From Pleodorina starrii (Eukaryota; Chlorophyta; Chlorophyceae; Chlamydomonadales; Volvocaceae), in the NCBI GenBank assembly GCA_030267565.1, contig BRXU01000069.1, positions 62,001 through 126,000 of the forward strand: a stretch of 64,000 bases of DNA, in the 5' to 3' direction. Shown one piece after another: positions 62,266 through 64,000 of this stretch. A model generated the notes under the pieces. The model made no database searches. It was not told where the DNA came from and saw nothing but the letters and a program-made list of their open reading frames with translations. The stretch's first letter is position 1; every line of letters starts with the position of its first letter. The translations under genes were made by a program, and so were the position numbers.

Positions 62266-62664
62266 TCAGGCGCCCTTGACGGCGATCTTTTTCGGCTGCG
62301 CTTCAGGGGCTCGGGGGAGCGTCAGGGTGAGGACGCCTCCGCGCATCTCGGCCTCGATCCTGTTGGGATCGAAGTCCTCGGAAAGCGTGAAGGCACGCTC
62401 GAAATCGCCCTCGCCATATTCGGCATAGGCAAGTTCGAGGTTTTCCGGCCGCACCGGGTCAACTTTGCCGCGGATCGTCAACACACGATTTTCGAGTGTG
62501 ATCTCGACCGCATCGGCGGCGACCCCAGGCATTTCAAGCATCATGGAGACACCCTGATCGGTCTCGACGATATCGGTCAACGGGCGGTAGATGCGTCCGC
62601 CGCCGGTGGTCTCGGGCGAGTCGGTCGGCGTCTTTTCGGCGGCTTGCGTGATGTCGGTGCTCAT
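62266..62664 (-). CDS. Small heat-shock protein (Hsp20), second of three
   Basis: A 132-aa alpha-crystallin domain protein: 'YRPLTDIVETDQGVSMMLEMPGVAADAVEITLENRVLTIRG', 'AEMRGGVLTLTLPRAPEAQPKKIAV'. It has a short N-arm. It is 14 bases from the upstream hsp20 and 20 from the downstream one, so the three form an operon and may make hetero-oligomers. Confidence 0.95.
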   Translation of the reverse strand: MSTDITQAAEKTPTDSPETTGGGRIYRPLTDIVETDQGVSMMLEMPGVAADAVEITLENRVLTIRGKVDPVRPENLELAYAEYGEGDFERAFTLSEDFDPNRIEAEMRGGVLTLTLPRAPEAQPKKIAVKGA

Positions 62665-62678
62665 CGTTCCAGCTCCTC

Positions 62679-63104
62679 TCAGGCTGCCTTGATCTCGATT
62701 TTCTTCGGCTTTTCTTCCTCGGGCCGGGAGATGACGATCCGCAATACGCCGTTCGTCATCCTCGCCTCGACCTTGTCATCCGAGGCCGCGAACGGCAGGC
62801 GGATAGTGCGGGAAAACCTGCCGAAACTGCGTTCGTTGCGGTGCCAGCGCGCACCGTCGGGAACCTCGGGCGCCTTGCGTTCGCCCGAAAGCGTCAGGAC
62901 GTTGTCCTTGACCGAAATCTCAATGTCGCCCGGTTCGATGCCGGGAAGTTCAGCGGCGATGGCAACGGCCTCAGGGCCTTGCCAGACATTCACCGCCGGG
63001 AACGCCGCGCGGGCCGGCGGCCAGAAACCGCGGTCGAGATCGCGCATCATGGAGCGCATCAGCGCGAAGGGATCGCTGCGGCGCAGATATGTCGGATAGA
63101 GCAT
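62679..63104 (-). CDS. Small heat-shock protein (Hsp20), first of three
   Basis: A 141-aa protein with an N-arm YLRRSDPFALMRSMMRDLDRGFWP and the crystallin domain 'VWQGPEAVAIAAELPGIEPGDIEISVKDNVLTLSGER', 'MTNGVLRIVISRPEEEKPKKIEI'. First gene of the hsp20-hsp20-hsp20-yfdX operon. Confidence 0.95.
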   Translation of the reverse strand: MLYPTYLRRSDPFALMRSMMRDLDRGFWPPARAAFPAVNVWQGPEAVAIAAELPGIEPGDIEISVKDNVLTLSGERKAPEVPDGARWHRNERSFGRFSRTIRLPFAASDDKVEARMTNGVLRIVISRPEEEKPKKIEIKAA

Positions 63105-63306
63105 TGCTGGCCTCCTGTTGCTGATCGATGCCCCCGAACCGTCGGCATGGAGGGACCGGGCAACGGTGCCGGCCGGATGTGGGTTCGGAGACCGCCCATC
63201 AAGATAGGCGGTTCCATTTATTATGCAAGCATATATGATGCGTGCATTGCACTTTGGATGGAGTGCGGTCTATCCTGTTTCTCATGCAGACGGAGGAACG
63301 ATACCC
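63105..63306. promoter_or_regulatory. Divergent control region between the hsp20 operon and marR-ftsH
   Basis: An AT-rich stretch (63205-63260) contains ATGCA...TGCAT and GCAT-ATATG-ATGC dyads of the kind MarR proteins bind. It separates the minus-strand hsp20 operon from the plus-strand marR gene. Control by the MarR protein is inferred from position. Confidence 0.5.
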
Positions 63307-63735
63307 TTGATCACTTCTGATCTTGCCCTGATCGGGACGACGATCCACCGGGTCGCGCAGCTCATCCAGCAGCGGATCGACAGCGAGATCGGCGACAGCG
63401 GCCTGACCCGCCTGTCCTGGATGGCGGCGGCACATGTCGAGGATTCGCCCGGGCTGACCATCGGCGATCTGGCCGGGCGGCTGGAGGTGGGCCGGGCCAC
63501 TGCGGGCCAGCTCGTCGATCGCATGGTACAGGGCGGTTGGGTAGAGCGGTGGGCGTCACCCGACGACCGACGGGCGCAGATCGTCACGGCAACGCCAAAG
63601 GCCAGGGCGATGCTGGAGGAACTCGCGCCGCGGCAATCGGCGCTCGAAGATGAAATCCTGCAGGATCTGTCGGCGGACGAAAGGCGCATTCTGCTGGCGC
63701 TGCTCGAGCGAATCAGGGCGCGGCTCGGGCGCTAG
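63307..63735 (+). CDS. MarR-family transcriptional regulator
   Basis: The protein is about 142 aa with the MarR winged helix: 'LTRLSWMAAAHVEDSPGLTIGDLAGRLEVGRATAGQLVDRMVQGGWVERWASPDDRRAQIVTATPKARAML'. The proposed start is TTG 63307, preceded by GGAGGAA at 9 bases; ATG starts further up (63223) would place the AT-rich dyad inside the gene. It probably represses the divergent hsp20 operon and its own operon with ftsH. Confidence 0.85.
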   Translation: MITSDLALIGTTIHRVAQLIQQRIDSEIGDSGLTRLSWMAAAHVEDSPGLTIGDLAGRLEVGRATAGQLVDRMVQGGWVERWASPDDRRAQIVTATPKARAMLEELAPRQSALEDEILQDLSADERRILLALLERIRARLGR

Positions 63736-63752
63736 GGAAAAGGAAAAGCGGT

Positions 63753-64000
63753 ATGGAAAAGAAGACCGAATACAACATCTGGTACTGGGTGGTGGCTTTC
63801 ATGGCCGTGATCTTCATCCAGGATCTGATCGCCGGCTGGCAATCCGTGGCTCCCATCAGCTACAGCCAATTCGAAACCTATCTCGAGGACGGCAGGGTCG
63901 CGTCGGTCGCGGTCGGGTCAGACACCATCACCGGCACCTTCACCGAACCCGTCGACGGCAAGAGCCAGTTCGTGACGACGGTCGTGGATCCCGCGATCCT
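63753..64000 (+). CDS. ftsH: FtsH-type membrane ATP-dependent protease, 5' part only
   Basis: The 82 visible codons start MEKKTEYNIWYWVVAFMAVI, with the first membrane span. 'APISYSQFETYLEDGRVASVAVGSDTITGTF' follows, the start of the periplasmic FtsH extracellular domain. The gene continues past the window. AAGGAAAAG lies upstream of the ATG. It is 17 bases after marR. An extra ftsH copy is a standard part of transmissible stress-tolerance loci. Confidence 0.88.
   Translation, partial: MEKKTEYNIWYWVVAFMAVIFIQDLIAGWQSVAPISYSQFETYLEDGRVASVAVGSDTITGTFTEPVDGKSQFVTTVVDPAI

Noticed and set aside
1..64000. CRISPR arrays, tRNA and rRNA genes
   Set aside because: No regularly spaced direct repeats and no tRNA- or rRNA-like segments were noticed. 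A dedicated covariance-model scan was not possible.

Overview
The window is GC-rich alphaproteobacterial DNA that looks like a plasmid or chromid of the Paracoccus/Rhodobacterales type. The evidence is a repABC replication-partition operon with its antisense RNA and two parS-like palindromes, a DUF1403/ScpB pair, two toxin-antitoxin modules, and many IS3, IS5, IS30, IS66, IS110 and IS256 elements or fragments. The genus is an inference from gene style. No rRNA, tRNA or CRISPR array was seen.

Left arm (1-19.4 kb): recombinase and transposase fragments and a multi-span membrane protein precede a long co-directional catabolic block at 2678-19413. The block holds a TRAP transporter (dctP, dctQ, dctM), an IclR regulator, a fused enoyl-CoA hydratase/3-hydroxyacyl-CoA dehydrogenase, a thiolase, two paired acyl-CoA dehydrogenases, a hotdog thioesterase, a second crotonase, an acyl-CoA ligase, ETF-ubiquinone oxidoreductase, a glutaryl-CoA dehydrogenase-type enzyme and both ETF subunits. 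This gene set resembles the pimelate operon (pimFABCDE) plus the glutaryl-CoA step and its electron acceptors. It would import an odd-chain dicarboxylate or related acid, activate it, shorten it by beta-oxidation and pass electrons to ubiquinone.

20-29.5 kb: a DyP-type peroxidase, an unknown partner and a catalase-like heme protein form a minus-strand operon. Next come an HlyD-type adaptor with two ABC-2 permeases and no ATPase, an IS30 transposase and an H-NS-family DNA-binding protein.

29.9-36.5 kb: an insertion-sequence scrapyard with a truncated IS256 element, two IS3 elements, a MOSC fragment, a dnaE2 C-terminal fragment and an intact IS256 element with 8-bp target duplications.

36.5-43.6 kb: an unfamiliar accessory cassette. 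It has a 56-aa ribbon-helix-helix-like protein divergent from an unknown gene across a 28-bp dyad, then a zinc-ribbon/GIY-YIG-like protein, a AAA+ ATPase fused to an M41 (FtsH-type) metalloprotease domain without membrane anchors, and a small exported-looking protein. An unknown 431-aa protein and a serine-recombinase domain lacking its catalytic serine follow. This is the least explained part of the window.

43.9-53.4 kb: imuA remnants, repC, the counter-transcribed RNA, repB, repA, a tyrosine recombinase coupled to a Fic toxin and its antitoxin, DUF1403, ScpB and a PIN/Phd toxin-antitoxin pair.

53.4-64 kb: more IS fragments; a double-HTH DNA methyltransferase gene split in frame by the second IS256 copy; IS256 and IS5 elements; then a stress-tolerance block. 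That block has a psiE fragment, yfdX, three hsp20 genes, a MarR regulator and the start of ftsH, resembling the transmissible locus of stress tolerance known from Proteobacteria.
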